Positions 16,197-25,554 of a stretch of DNA of 45,963 nt are shown piece by piece (the stretch's first letter is position 1; every line of letters begins with the position of its first letter). Origin of the DNA: Chlamydiota bacterium (GTDB taxonomy: Bacteria > Chlamydiota > Chlamydiia > Chlamydiales > Rhabdochlamydiaceae); NCBI GenBank assembly GCA_030916885.1, contig JAUPVT010000057.1, positions 1-45,963 of the forward strand, in the 5' to 3' direction. The position numbers were made by a program, and so were the translations under genes. A model generated the notes under the pieces. It worked only from the letters and a program-made list of their open reading frames with translations, did no database searches and was not told the origin of the DNA.

Positions 16197-17306
16197 ATGC
16201 GAGGACTTTTTATTGCTTCCACTGGTCAGCATATTGGCAAAACCACAACCTGTTTAGGTCTTTTTTCCGGATTGCATAAGCTTTTTTCTCCTTTAGGCTA
16301 TATGAAGCCCATTGGACAACAACACATTACTACAAAGCAAGGTATACAGGTAGATAAAGACGTACTGGTATTTAAAAAAAGTTTCTCATTGACCGATTCT
16401 TTAGAATCTATGAGCCCTATTTTAATTCCCACTGGTTTTACTCGCGATTTTTTAGACAAAAAAATCCACATCGATGATTTACGTAAAAAAATGATCAGCT
16501 CTTTTAAAACAATTCAAGAAAACAAGCAACTGGTTCTTGTAGAAGGTACCGGACACTGTGGAGTGGGTTCTATTATTCATTTAAATAATGCCCAAGTTGC
16601 CAAAGAGCTAAAACTTCCCCTAATTTTAATCTCTTCAGGAGGTTTGGGCTCTAGCTTTGATGATCTAATGTTAAACATTACCCTGTGCAATCAATATAAG
16701 CTATCCATTCTAGGAGTGATTCTTAACCGTGTATTACCCGAAAAGCAAGAAATGATTCAATATTATATGAGAAAAGCACTTAAATGCTGGAATCTACCCT
16801 TACTGGGATGTATTCCTTTTGATCCTTTTTTAAGTACTTTTTCGATGGGTGATTTTGAGTTGTTATTTCAAACCCCTATTATTACAGGGTCTAATTATAG
16901 GTTTCGTCACTTCGATCGTATTCGATTGGTTGCAACCTCTGTGGAGAGCTACCGCGAAATGATTCTACCCAATCAACTTATTATCACACCATCTAATCGT
17001 GAAGATATTATTTTAGCTACTCTTAACAAACATTTAGAATTGCTAGACACTCATAAAGAAGGCCTTTGTGCTGGAATGATTTTAACAGGTGATTTTTCTC
17101 CCCGCCATTTCTTAATAGAGCAATTAGAAAAAGCTGATATTCCCGTCCTTTATACGCCTTTACACAGTTATACAGCGATGCAAAAAATTTCTGCTTTCAC
17201 TGCAAAAATTTCGACAGAAGATATCGATAAGATTAAAGAAGCCATTTCTATCGCAGAAAGCCATATTGATTTTTCTTTATTGCAATCTGCTCTTAATGGT
17301 AGCTAA
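16197..17306 (+). CDS. BioD-like P-loop protein with DRTGG-type domain
   Basis: This 369-residue cytosolic protein has an N-terminal BioD/CobB-like ATPase fold. The P-loop is GQHIGKTT at 10-17, then GYMKPIGQQ, LVLVEGTGHCGVGS near 117-130 and VILNRVLPEKQ. A C-terminal DRTGG-like domain follows (about 240-340, with NREDIILATLNKH, MILTGDFSPRHF and DIPVLYTPLHSYTAM). This is the architecture of the N-terminal half of long phosphotransacetylases, here without the catalytic PTA_PTB domain, so it is more likely regulatory than a dethiobiotin synthase; no bio genes are nearby. It follows the Nudix gene by one base and ends inside the convergent heptosyltransferase gene (30-bp overlap). Confidence 0.8.
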   Translation: MRGLFIASTGQHIGKTTTCLGLFSGLHKLFSPLGYMKPIGQQHITTKQGIQVDKDVLVFKKSFSLTDSLESMSPILIPTGFTRDFLDKKIHIDDLRKKMISSFKTIQENKQLVLVEGTGHCGVGSIIHLNNAQVAKELKLPLILISSGGLGSSFDDLMLNITLCNQYKLSILGVILNRVLPEKQEMIQYYMRKALKCWNLPLLGCIPFDPFLSTFSMGDFELLFQTPIITGSNYRFRHFDRIRLVATSVESYREMILPNQLIITPSNREDIILATLNKHLELLDTHKEGLCAGMILTGDFSPRHFLIEQLEKADIPVLYTPLHSYTAMQKISAFTAKISTEDIDKIKEAISIAESHIDFSLLQSALNGS

Positions 17307-18359
17307 CCACTCTGAGCAAGCGTTTATTAAATGATAGGAATCAAGATTTTTTAAACAAGCTCCTGTGGCACATTTTCTTAAGAGAGGGCAACGAGACCAA
17401 AACTGCATTTCATAAGGACAACTACCCTGTACAGAAAAATGTTGTTGTCCAACCGGGCGGTAGCGATCTGCCAATGAAGGTCCAAATATGCTAAAAGAAG
17501 GAGTATTTGTTGTTGCGCATAAATGAAGAGCCGCTGAATCTACACAAATCACACCATCCATCCCATTCATTAAGTTCTGCCATAAGGGCAAACTCAACTC
17601 TCCTATACTCAGAGATTGAGATTTAAATCTCTGAACCATATAATCAGCTTGTTGCTTTTCTGATTTAGTATGGTATACAAAGACAAAGCATACGGAGTAT
17701 TGTATGCTAATGTGAGTTAATAGAGAACATAATGTCTCTACTTGTATCTCTTTATTCGGCCAACGAGAACGTGCTGCTATCATTAGACGTATCGGTGCTT
17801 TAAGAGAGCTATTTGCTAATAGAGCTTCTAATCTGTTTTTTTCTAAGAATGTTAATTTCATAGAAATTGATTGCGGAAAAAAAACAGCATCATCACTAAA
17901 ATAACGCTGAACCAGTTGCAAATATTTCATTTGCGCATTAAGTGTTTTAGCAACAGGTATTCTTTTTGTAGTGACTAGAAGATTGATTCTTTCTTGTACA
18001 TGAGTAGAGTCAAAACCGATTTTTTCTTTAGCCCTTGCTAAGAGGGTTACACAAGCGGATTTGGTGTTTCCTTGTAAATCAAATAATAGATCATATTTTT
18101 TAGAGCGCAGGTTTTTCAAAATGCTTAGAAAATTTTTCCAAGAACCCAAAGAAGAACGCCAGGCCTTGGTATCGATTATAACAACACGAGAAAGCAAAGA
18201 TACAGCCAATAATAAAGAAGCATTTGATTCTTCCACTACCCAATCAATTGTTGCTTCTGGGAATCGAGCACGTAAATATTGCAGAGTTGGCAATGTTTGA
18301 ATAACATCTCCAACGGAAGAGGTTTTAACTAAAAGAATAGAAAAAGATGAGCTTTGCAT
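17277..18359 (-). CDS. Glycosyltransferase family 9, heptosyltransferase-like (WaaC/WaaF type)
   Basis: This protein of about 360 residues has GT9 hallmarks: LLVKTSSVGDVIQTLPTLQYL at the N-terminus (split here, residues 8-28), DLLFDLQGNTKSA, a Rossmann half with IRLMIAARSRWPNKE, and the nucleotide-sugar site DGVICVDSAALHLCATTNTPSFSIFGPSL. GT9 enzymes transfer L-glycero-D-manno-heptose onto Kdo in the LPS inner core. Chlamydiaceae LPS lacks heptose, so this points to an environmental chlamydia. The start at 18359 is preferred; GGAGG lies about 15 nt upstream, which is long, and a TTG extension to 18395 remains possible. The 3' end overlaps the BioD-like gene by 30 bp. Confidence 0.85.
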   Translation of the reverse strand: MQSSSFSILLVKTSSVGDVIQTLPTLQYLRARFPEATIDWVVEESNASLLLAVSLLSRVVIIDTKAWRSSLGSWKNFLSILKNLRSKKYDLLFDLQGNTKSACVTLLARAKEKIGFDSTHVQERINLLVTTKRIPVAKTLNAQMKYLQLVQRYFSDDAVFFPQSISMKLTFLEKNRLEALLANSSLKAPIRLMIAARSRWPNKEIQVETLCSLLTHISIQYSVCFVFVYHTKSEKQQADYMVQRFKSQSLSIGELSLPLWQNLMNGMDGVICVDSAALHLCATTNTPSFSIFGPSLADRYRPVGQQHFSVQGSCPYEMQFWSRCPLLRKCATGACLKNLDSYHLINACSEWLATIKSRLQ

Positions 18360-18448
18360 ACCAAAATAGAATATCCTCCAGTAAAATATAGCCAAAGTAA
18401 AAAAATCATGATAAAATTAAAAGTTTATTATATGTGAGTATATAAACA

Positions 18449-19714
18449 ATGAAATATATAGGATCTTCAAGACAGCCAACAGCACTTTATTGCATTGCTT
18501 TAACAGAAATTTTTAGGCGTATTGCCTTTGGAGCTATTGCTTATTTGTTTTTCTTGTATATCGCCGATTTTCAATATTTTACAGAACATGCTTCTGGTCA
18601 AATAGGAACTGTATTTCTGTTAATTACCATTTTTCTACCTATATTAGGTGGATTTATAGTAGAACGTATTCAGTATCGTCTCTCTGTTATTTGGGGTGTT
18701 TTATTAAATGCAATAGGCTGTTTTCTAATCTTAACTAGTTCTTTACCTTTTTTATTTATTGCTCTTGTTTTGGTAGCTTTTGGAAATGCTTTATTTCAGC
18801 CAGGTAGCTATGCTCTCTTAGGTACATTTTATCAACAAAAGCCTCATTTAAGAGATTCTGGCTTTTCCATTTATTATGCTCTTATAAGCTTAGGTCCTCT
18901 TTTTGCATTTTGGATCCTAAACTCTTTAGCTGATTTAAAGAACCTGCAGGCAGCTTTTGCAATAGCTGGCAGCATTGGGTTAATTGGTTTAATTCCATTA
19001 GGTATAGCTTTAAAACAATACAATAGACTAAAACTCCAAGCTGCAGAAAACGCTTTTTCTCCTCTTCATAAGCAAGAAAAAGATAGAATTTGGGTAGCCG
19101 TTATCCTGATCCTATTTTCGATTATCTTTTGGATAGCACAAGATTTAAGCCATACGGCGTTAGATCCACTATTGATTGAGCATAGCCCTTCTATAGCTAA
19201 AATTCTTCCTTTTGACATGCAACTTTTTTCTATACAGAGCTTATACTTCATCTTAATTGCATTTGTTCTAGCAAAAGTCTACCTTTTTTCTTACAAAAAA
19301 CGCTCTTATAGCAATGCTTTCCTAAAAATTTCTCTAGCTTTTTTCATCTTGAGCATTTGCTTTGCCATGCTTACTTTGGATACTTTCGAGTTACATTTCG
19401 GTTCATTTGTAACTAGTTCGGTATTTACCGTGTATTTTTTTGTTATCCTAGCAGAATTGCTCCTAGCTCCCATCGGACTTTCTTTAATTACGCGCTTATC
19501 CCCACGCCGTTATACAGCTGTTTTAATCGGTATTTGGATCACCTGCTTTAATGTTGCTTTTTATTTTAAAGATTTAGCTTTTTTATTTATTCCAAGCCTT
19601 ATTTCTCCAGATAGGCTTTTTGAAACAGTAGCGATATTGTTAATTATCATTGGTTTGCTCATATTTGCTCTTTCCAAAAAATTAAACCGTATGTGTCATT
19701 TTGAGCTCTTTTAA
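18449..19714 (+). CDS. POT/PTR2-family proton-coupled oligopeptide transporter (MFS)
   Basis: This 421-residue inner-membrane protein has about 12 hydrophobic segments. N-terminal ALTEIFRRIAFGAIAYLFFLY corresponds to the POT ERFSYYGMRA helix. GFSIYYALISLGPLFAF corresponds to the POT signature (GFxIFYxxINxGxL) in helix 4-5. Such transporters import di- and tripeptides using the proton gradient, a plausible nutrient route for an intracellular bacterium. The canonical ExxERFxYY is degraded to TEIFRR, so coupling residues differ from well-studied POTs. There is no clear Shine-Dalgarno. The 3' end overlaps the convergent pseudouridine synthase gene by 33 bp. Confidence 0.8.
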   Translation: MKYIGSSRQPTALYCIALTEIFRRIAFGAIAYLFFLYIADFQYFTEHASGQIGTVFLLITIFLPILGGFIVERIQYRLSVIWGVLLNAIGCFLILTSSLPFLFIALVLVAFGNALFQPGSYALLGTFYQQKPHLRDSGFSIYYALISLGPLFAFWILNSLADLKNLQAAFAIAGSIGLIGLIPLGIALKQYNRLKLQAAENAFSPLHKQEKDRIWVAVILILFSIIFWIAQDLSHTALDPLLIEHSPSIAKILPFDMQLFSIQSLYFILIAFVLAKVYLFSYKKRSYSNAFLKISLAFFILSICFAMLTLDTFELHFGSFVTSSVFTVYFFVILAELLLAPIGLSLITRLSPRRYTAVLIGIWITCFNVAFYFKDLAFLFIPSLISPDRLFETVAILLIIIGLLIFALSKKLNRMCHFELF

Positions 19715-20554
19715 ACAATCTTTGAAATCCTCTGGAACTTTTGCTTTGACTCTTATTATCTGATGAGAAATGGGATGCGGAAAGCGCAAGATGTACGCAT
19801 GCAATAAATGACGTATAGGAGAAACCTTACAAAAAAAATGCTTAGTATAAAGGACATCACCTAAAATAGGATGCCCTATATAGCTTAAATGTACACGAAG
19901 CTGATGTGTCCTACCAGTCATTGGTTGGCATAGAAGAAGAGAAGCTCTTTTACTACGCTTTAAACAACGCCATAGAGTAACAGCCCTTTTTACATCAGGT
20001 GTAGCAGCTACTCCATATAGACTCCGGCCTTGATAACTCTGTAATTTTGCAATAGGCCGATCTATTTTTCCTTCCTCTTGTGAAACCTGCCTATCTACTA
20101 ATGCTAGATAGAATTTCTCTACAGAATGCTCTTTAAATAGAGCAATCACTTTTTGTAAAACAGATTCATCTTTCACAAAAATTAAAGCGCCTGAGGTTTC
20201 TTTATCTAAACGGTGTCCAAGCAACCATCTATCTTTTAATAAAGGCTGTAAAACCTTCATATCACTTGTTAACATTGCAGGTTTATTGCAGATAAGTAGG
20301 TATTCATCCTGGTATAAAATCTCTAAATGTTTTGGATGAAGAGTTTGGGTCTGATATAAGACCACCACATCCCCTACATTTAGAGGATGAGTAGAAAAGT
20401 TCTCAACAATTCCATTTACAGCGCACAATTTTGTATCAATTGCCAACTTTAGATACTTAACCGAGATGTCTTTGCATTGCAGTCTTAAAAATGCAAGCAA
20501 AGACATCCCTTCATGCTCTTTTTCTAATTGGGCTTTATATAGAATCTTTTTCAT
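19682..20554 (-). CDS. RluA-family ribosomal large-subunit pseudouridine synthase
   Basis: This protein of about 290 residues has an N-terminal S4-like RNA-binding segment (SLLAFLRLQCKDISVKYLKLA...LNVGDVV, residues 18-66) and the catalytic RluA/RluD core. Core motifs are ILYQDEYLLICNKPA, HRLDKETSGALIF with the catalytic Asp (residue 117 from this start), and QPMTGRTHQLRVHLSYIGHPILGD. It isomerises uridine to pseudouridine in rRNA or tRNA; the exact site cannot be assigned. The ATG at 20552-20554 is chosen over a TTG four codons upstream. It overlaps the 3' end of pepA by 20 bp, suggesting coupled expression. Confidence 0.9.
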   Translation of the reverse strand: MKKILYKAQLEKEHEGMSLLAFLRLQCKDISVKYLKLAIDTKLCAVNGIVENFSTHPLNVGDVVVLYQTQTLHPKHLEILYQDEYLLICNKPAMLTSDMKVLQPLLKDRWLLGHRLDKETSGALIFVKDESVLQKVIALFKEHSVEKFYLALVDRQVSQEEGKIDRPIAKLQSYQGRSLYGVAATPDVKRAVTLWRCLKRSKRASLLLCQPMTGRTHQLRVHLSYIGHPILGDVLYTKHFFCKVSPIRHLLHAYILRFPHPISHQIIRVKAKVPEDFKDCLKELKMTHTV

Positions 20555-22019
20555 TAAAATGCTCAAGGAAATCTACCGTAACTCTTACTCCAGCTCCTGT
20601 AGCTAAAGTAGGGTGATAAGATTTAGGCTTTGATAAATAAGCCACTCCTGCAATGTCCAGATGCGCCCAAGCTGCTTTCTTAATAAATTGCTGTAAAAAA
20701 GCTGCTGCTGTACAAGAAGATGCCGGACGGCCACCTATATTTTTCAGGTCAGCAATCTCTGATTTCAGCATTTCGGTATACTCTGGGTACAAGGGAAGAT
20801 GCCAAAGCCGCTCATCTGTTCTAAGTGCTGATTTTTGCAGGCCTCTTACAAGAGAATCATCGTTAGAAAAAAGACCCGCGGCTTCTTCTCCAAGCGCGAT
20901 CACAATGGCACCTGTTAAGGTAGCAAAATCAATCACAACAGATGGAGCATATGTATCTTCAACATAAGAGAGAGCATCTGCTAAAACAAGCCTTCCTTCC
21001 GCATCTGTATTACCAATCTCCACCGTTTTTCCTATGCGACTGGTATATACATCCCCTGGCTTATAGCTACCAGGACCTATTGCATTTTCCGCTAAAGCAA
21101 GCACACCAATCACGTTTCTCTTAATTTCTAAACTGCAAAGGCTCTGTATAACACCCAGCACACAAGCGCTACCAGCCATATCGCATTTCATCGCCTCTAT
21201 ATGACCTGTATTTTTTAAATTAAGACCACCTGTATCAAAAGTAATTCCTTTTCCTACAAGAGCTATTTTTTCTTTAGAAGAAGGATCTCCTATATATTCT
21301 AAAACAACCAAAGCAGGAGGGTGAATGCTCCCCTTTCCTACAGCTAACAATAAATTCATCTGCTCTTTTTCTAATTGCTTTTCACGCAAAACTACAATTT
21401 TAAGTTTTTTACCGTCTTTACTTAAGTTCTTTGCGGCTTGGATTAAACCTTCTACATTAGAGTCATCTGCATTTTTATTCACTAAATCACGTGTAAGATA
21501 TACACCTTGCATAATCTGTTCCACCTTCTTTAATAAAGAAGCATACGATGGATCTATACCACAAAGACATGCAGTTTCTAAAGGCTCATTAAAGGGGATG
21601 CTTTTAAAGCAATCAAAGGCGTAATTAGCTAATATCAATCCTTCTAAACTAGCCTGGATAATAGAAAAAGCCTCTTTCTCTTCAAAAAAAGGCAAAAGCA
21701 CATTACAGCTCTTGATTTTTTTAGCTCTTAGCTGCTTAATTGCGCTTGCATAAGCTTGACGCAATATTTCTGCCTGACAGGCAACTTTTTCTCCTAGCCC
21801 TAACAAAAGAACTCTCTTTTCTATTCCTTTTTCACGATACAATAAAAGAGTTTCCCCCTTTTTACCAGAAAAGTCATTAAGGGGAATCTTTATAAGGGCA
21901 TCAAACTCTTTTAGTTCAAGAGCTACTTGCGCTTGCGCCTTTGTTTTCCAGACAGGACATATCACAACATTAGCATGTTTTCGTTTTTTTTGATCAGTAA
22001 TATGGGTAATTTTAATCAT
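20535..22019 (-). CDS. pepA: Leucyl aminopeptidase (M17)
   Basis: This 494-residue dizinc/manganese aminopeptidase is close to the usual length of about 500. The catalytic domain shows GKGITFDTGGLNLK with metal and active-site Lys/Asp residues, MKCDMAGSA, and the signature NTDAEGRLVLADAL. It also has VIDFATLTGA and GRPASSCTAAAFLQQF. It trims N-terminal residues from peptides in the cytosol, which complements the POT peptide importer encoded next door. It starts 5 bp after ssb and overlaps the pseudouridine synthase gene at its end. The ssb-pepA pairing matches C. trachomatis CT044-CT045 (from memory). Confidence 0.95.
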   Translation of the reverse strand: MIKITHITDQKKRKHANVVICPVWKTKAQAQVALELKEFDALIKIPLNDFSGKKGETLLLYREKGIEKRVLLLGLGEKVACQAEILRQAYASAIKQLRAKKIKSCNVLLPFFEEKEAFSIIQASLEGLILANYAFDCFKSIPFNEPLETACLCGIDPSYASLLKKVEQIMQGVYLTRDLVNKNADDSNVEGLIQAAKNLSKDGKKLKIVVLREKQLEKEQMNLLLAVGKGSIHPPALVVLEYIGDPSSKEKIALVGKGITFDTGGLNLKNTGHIEAMKCDMAGSACVLGVIQSLCSLEIKRNVIGVLALAENAIGPGSYKPGDVYTSRIGKTVEIGNTDAEGRLVLADALSYVEDTYAPSVVIDFATLTGAIVIALGEEAAGLFSNDDSLVRGLQKSALRTDERLWHLPLYPEYTEMLKSEIADLKNIGGRPASSCTAAAFLQQFIKKAAWAHLDIAGVAYLSKPKSYHPTLATGAGVRVTVDFLEHFNEKDSI

Positions 22020-22024
22020 ATTAA

Positions 22025-22459
22025 TTAAAAAGGAATCTCCTCTTCTGCTTCATCCGCATTAAATGGTTCTTTACTTAAAAGCACCTTTACACATTCTTCT
22101 TTTGATTGAGCATCGCTTGTCTGACGCCCATCTGTCCCTGCTTGATCTGTGCGACCAAAAGGACTAAACATGATATTGTGAGCTGTAATTCCTGCTGAAA
22201 TTTGAGACTTTCCTTCTCTATTTGTAAAGATTTCTAAGTCCATTTCTCCTTGAACTATAATGGGGCTGCCTTTTTTAAAATAGCCCATCATTTTGTCAAA
22301 TTGTTCTCCCCAAATAGTAACTCTCCACCAAATTGTCTCATCTTTTCCACCTTTACGCGTACGTGCAGCTACACGTAAAGTAGTAACTTTTCGATTTGAT
22401 GGGGTGAACTTAACTTCTGGATCAGACCCTAAATGCCCAGCAACTGTAGCTTGATTCAT
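22025..22459 (-). CDS. ssb: Single-stranded DNA-binding protein
   Basis: This 144-residue protein has an OB fold: MNQATVAGHLGSDPEVKFTPS at the N-terminus (residues 1-21), then TIWWRVTIWGEQFDKM and GSPIIVQGEMDL. A short polar linker leads to the acidic tip NADEAEEEIPF, the usual docking peptide for replication and repair partners. The ending EEIPF closely matches the canonical D-D-x-PF tip. It is shorter than E. coli SSB (178) because of the short linker. GAGGA about 9 nt before the ATG is a good ribosome site. The first gene of an ssb-pepA-rluA-like operon. Confidence 0.95.
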   Translation of the reverse strand: MNQATVAGHLGSDPEVKFTPSNRKVTTLRVAARTRKGGKDETIWWRVTIWGEQFDKMMGYFKKGSPIIVQGEMDLEIFTNREGKSQISAGITAHNIMFSPFGRTDQAGTDGRQTSDAQSKEECVKVLLSKEPFNADEAEEEIPF

Positions 22460-22575
22460 AAAAAATATCCTCGTACTTTTAATAAGTGATGCTACAAAGA
22501 GTATTTCTCGTAGCTGCCAAAATAAGCAAGCAGTTTTCTTCTAGATCAAAAAAGTTTAAGAAAGCTTAAGAGCTT

Positions 22576-25410
22576 TTAAGAAAAATTGCTTAATTTCTCA
22601 ATCTCAGTGATTGTAGGTTTTAAAAGCTTAATAAATAGCTCAATAGCAGTATCTAGTCTCTTAAATATTTTTGCTACTTTTAGCTCTAAATCTTGATAAG
22701 AAATTTTGTACCCTTTATACATAAGAGCACAGTCTCTTGCAGAAAGTAGATTTAACCTATAAGCCAAATCCCAAATGTCTTTATAGTCTTTTTTTAAAGA
22801 AGCATTAGAATTTCTATGCAAATAGTGGTGTGTAATGCTTATATTAAGCTCTTTGAGCTCAAGTTTATCCTTCTCTGTTATTAAACTTTTTTCATAGAAT
22901 TTTTCTACTGATTTAAGAAGTTCTGATAAATTATGAGAATAGTCATTCTTCCCGGTTTGCAAGAAAATAATTGCTCTAAATAAATGTTTAAATAATTTAT
23001 CCATGTTTGCCAGTGTTTCTACTTGGATAAATTCTTGTAAAGAATGAGAGTTTTGAGAAGTCCTTAAGGAAATTTCCATCCATTCTAGATATGCTTTTAT
23101 TGTATTAATAGGTAATAACAACTCTTCAAAATTTTGAATATTTTCTAATTTATTCACTGATTTAAGAAGACCTAATGCTTGACTGCATTTTCTTGAAATA
23201 GGTGTTTTATTTTCACTAAAAGCCTTATTAAAGTCCCCACTTTCTATTTTAATCTGGAGTTGTTTTTGAACGTCATCCATTTTTTTTAAAAATTCATCCA
23301 TATCTTCTGCAGAAAAAGATTCGGCTTCTGTAATAAACTCTAGAGTTTGACTATACATTCTAAAACATAACTGAACAGCTTCTTTTAATGTGACTATATC
23401 CAATTTCCCTTCGTTGCGGGCATGTGCTAGCTTTTGTAAAAAGATAAAGGGCTTTGGATGAGAACTCTCTTCTGGATAAAAAAATCGATAATCCTCTGGA
23501 TAACAAAACCAAAGATGGATTCCCATATCCTTGAAAAACTCTCTTTGTTCTTCCAATCTATCTATATGAGCTTTTTTTGCTAATTCGATTAAGTCATGGG
23601 TATTTGTAAGTTCCTTGCTTTCAGCTAAAATCTTTAAGGAAAACGTTTGTTCTATAGCAAAGTGACAATGAATTAAGCTACTACGAAATCCTAAAAGAAC
23701 TTGATCAAATCTTTGATCCTGTATTGCTTGTATAATTAACTCAATAGTGGCTGTTGCAATGACTAACTGAGTATGTATTTCCTCTACTTTCTCTTTTTGT
23801 ATAACATTTAGTTCACCTGAGACATAGGGATGTGTTTTTGAAAAAAGATGTGTTTTTAACTGTTTTAATGTTCTATCAATGCTCTTGCTTAAAAATCCGT
23901 CTACTAGACCACCTTCTTCTAAAAATGTATCGATTTCATCTAAAGGCAGCTTAGCCAAGATTGGTGTATTTAAGTCCGCTATATTAATTAACTCTCTATC
24001 TGAAGAACTTGATTCTTCTATAATTTCATTAGCGATATCAGGTTCTTCTAAAGCAGTCGAAAATACTTCTTTTTGGAAAGAAATATATTCTGCTTGTATA
24101 AGTTCTTTTTGATTTTTTTCTATAAGCGCAATTTGATTCTGAGTAATTTCTTGCTGGGATTTTTTTACCTGGAAAGAATCATTTAATTCTTCCATTAAAT
24201 ATGCAATATGAGAAATATCATCTCGAAGAGTTATAGACTTTGCAAGATCGCTTTGTAAGGATTTTTCTGTTTCTTTCCAGTTTTTTAGATAAGTTTCAAT
24301 TTGCTCTTTTGATATGAGTTTGTTTGTTTTGTCTCTCTTTGCCTTTTCTTCAGAAACCTCTCTCATTCCTTTTACATTTGAGTTTACATAAATTGAAATA
24401 CCCCTTTGGATTTGTTTTAGGATATCTTCTAGTTCTCTTACTTTTTGTTTTGCCTCTTTTAAAGGCTCAATCTTTTTATCAAAAAATTCTATAAGGAGCT
24501 TGAATTTTTCTTGATACAAAGGAAATATGTTTTTAGCTCTCCAGGTAAGAATCTTATAAGAAATTTCTTTAGGAGTATATAAGAGCTGATATTCCCATGA
24601 ACCCTTTTGAAAACCTAAAATACAAAATCTAGATTTCTCTAAATAAGACGTTGCTACTTCGCTTAACAAGATATTTAGAGCTTTAGTCAGTAATATGTAT
24701 TGATTAAGATATTTTCTAGGTGCTCTTATAGATCTTGAGATACTCTGCTTCTCTGATGTAGGTATAGACTCTAATCTAATGATTTGTAGGTCCTTACAAT
24801 TTTTATTTATAAAATTCTGCTTTGATTGAAATGCTATCAGCTTTTCTTTATGCGAACTACTCAAGTCTGGTAAGGATAATAATGTTTTCCATGCTTGATC
24901 TATAGGCTGATCAAAATTTCGCCAAATTCTCAATAGTAATAAGGTAGAATTACCAGGTAGACCATAAATTTCATTTTGTACCCAAGTCAAAAACTCTGCT
25001 GGATAATACTGGGTATATATTTGATTAAGATCAATTTCTGGTTTTCTTATTAAGCGAGTATATATCTGCTGAGAATCCTCTTTAGAACAACCTGGAGTCG
25101 CCTGAATAGCAGAGCGAAAAATATCCTCAAGAGAAGCTTGGGAAAAATTAGGATAAATAGCAAAAATTATCCGCCATTGGTTAGCAGACGGGTTGTTTTG
25201 TAAAAAAACTTTCTTCTGCTCTTCATCTTCTATGAATTTTTTAAAAATCTGGCTTGTGTTTTCTAACGATTTATCTACTATAAAAGGTTCAATTAAGGAA
25301 TCCAATGACTTTTGTAAGTCATTAAAAGTAAATGGATTATTTAATTTGCTAAAATTTTTTAAAAGAAAAAGAGCAGCTTTATTATTGTTTACAGAACTTA
25401 GGGTAGACAT
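22576..25410 (-). CDS. Large unknown helical/coiled-coil protein (944 aa), candidate effector
   Basis: I recognise no family in this 944-residue protein. It has no signal peptide or transmembrane helix and is almost entirely alpha-helical. It contains a strong coiled-coil region at about 310-470 (EKFKLLIEFFDKKIEPLKEAK, then KVRELEDILKQIQRGI, later ENSDQ-rich repeats such as KKSQQEITQNQIALIEKNQK) and further helices at 690-860. It is rich in Lys, Glu, Leu and Ile like its neighbours. It is preceded by about 140 bp of very AT-rich DNA and followed by the ssb upstream region, so it is probably monocistronic. It shares style, but no obvious sequence identity, with the 1058-residue protein at 11856. 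Confidence 0.8.
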   Translation of the reverse strand: MSTLSSVNNNKAALFLLKNFSKLNNPFTFNDLQKSLDSLIEPFIVDKSLENTSQIFKKFIEDEEQKKVFLQNNPSANQWRIIFAIYPNFSQASLEDIFRSAIQATPGCSKEDSQQIYTRLIRKPEIDLNQIYTQYYPAEFLTWVQNEIYGLPGNSTLLLLRIWRNFDQPIDQAWKTLLSLPDLSSSHKEKLIAFQSKQNFINKNCKDLQIIRLESIPTSEKQSISRSIRAPRKYLNQYILLTKALNILLSEVATSYLEKSRFCILGFQKGSWEYQLLYTPKEISYKILTWRAKNIFPLYQEKFKLLIEFFDKKIEPLKEAKQKVRELEDILKQIQRGISIYVNSNVKGMREVSEEKAKRDKTNKLISKEQIETYLKNWKETEKSLQSDLAKSITLRDDISHIAYLMEELNDSFQVKKSQQEITQNQIALIEKNQKELIQAEYISFQKEVFSTALEEPDIANEIIEESSSSDRELINIADLNTPILAKLPLDEIDTFLEEGGLVDGFLSKSIDRTLKQLKTHLFSKTHPYVSGELNVIQKEKVEEIHTQLVIATATIELIIQAIQDQRFDQVLLGFRSSLIHCHFAIEQTFSLKILAESKELTNTHDLIELAKKAHIDRLEEQREFFKDMGIHLWFCYPEDYRFFYPEESSHPKPFIFLQKLAHARNEGKLDIVTLKEAVQLCFRMYSQTLEFITEAESFSAEDMDEFLKKMDDVQKQLQIKIESGDFNKAFSENKTPISRKCSQALGLLKSVNKLENIQNFEELLLPINTIKAYLEWMEISLRTSQNSHSLQEFIQVETLANMDKLFKHLFRAIIFLQTGKNDYSHNLSELLKSVEKFYEKSLITEKDKLELKELNISITHHYLHRNSNASLKKDYKDIWDLAYRLNLLSARDCALMYKGYKISYQDLELKVAKIFKRLDTAIELFIKLLKPTITEIEKLSNFS

Positions 25411-25554
25411 GTTCTTATTGTGATTATAAAAACTTTATAAGCAAAAAATAAAAATATAATTATGTATATAATACAAATATGCTTACTTAAAATAAGTATA
25501 AATAATAGATTTTATCTATAAATAGAAAAATTATTTTTTTAATAGAAATCGTTT

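Noticed and set aside
16197-17306. Dethiobiotin synthetase (bioD) for the P-loop protein
   Set aside because: A C-terminal DRTGG-like domain and absence of biotin genes nearby fit a phosphotransacetylase N-terminal-type regulator better.
20653-21624. Open frames on the + strand opposite pepA
   Set aside because: They mirror the strongly conserved pepA gene and contain no recognisable motif or ribosome site; they are antisense shadows.
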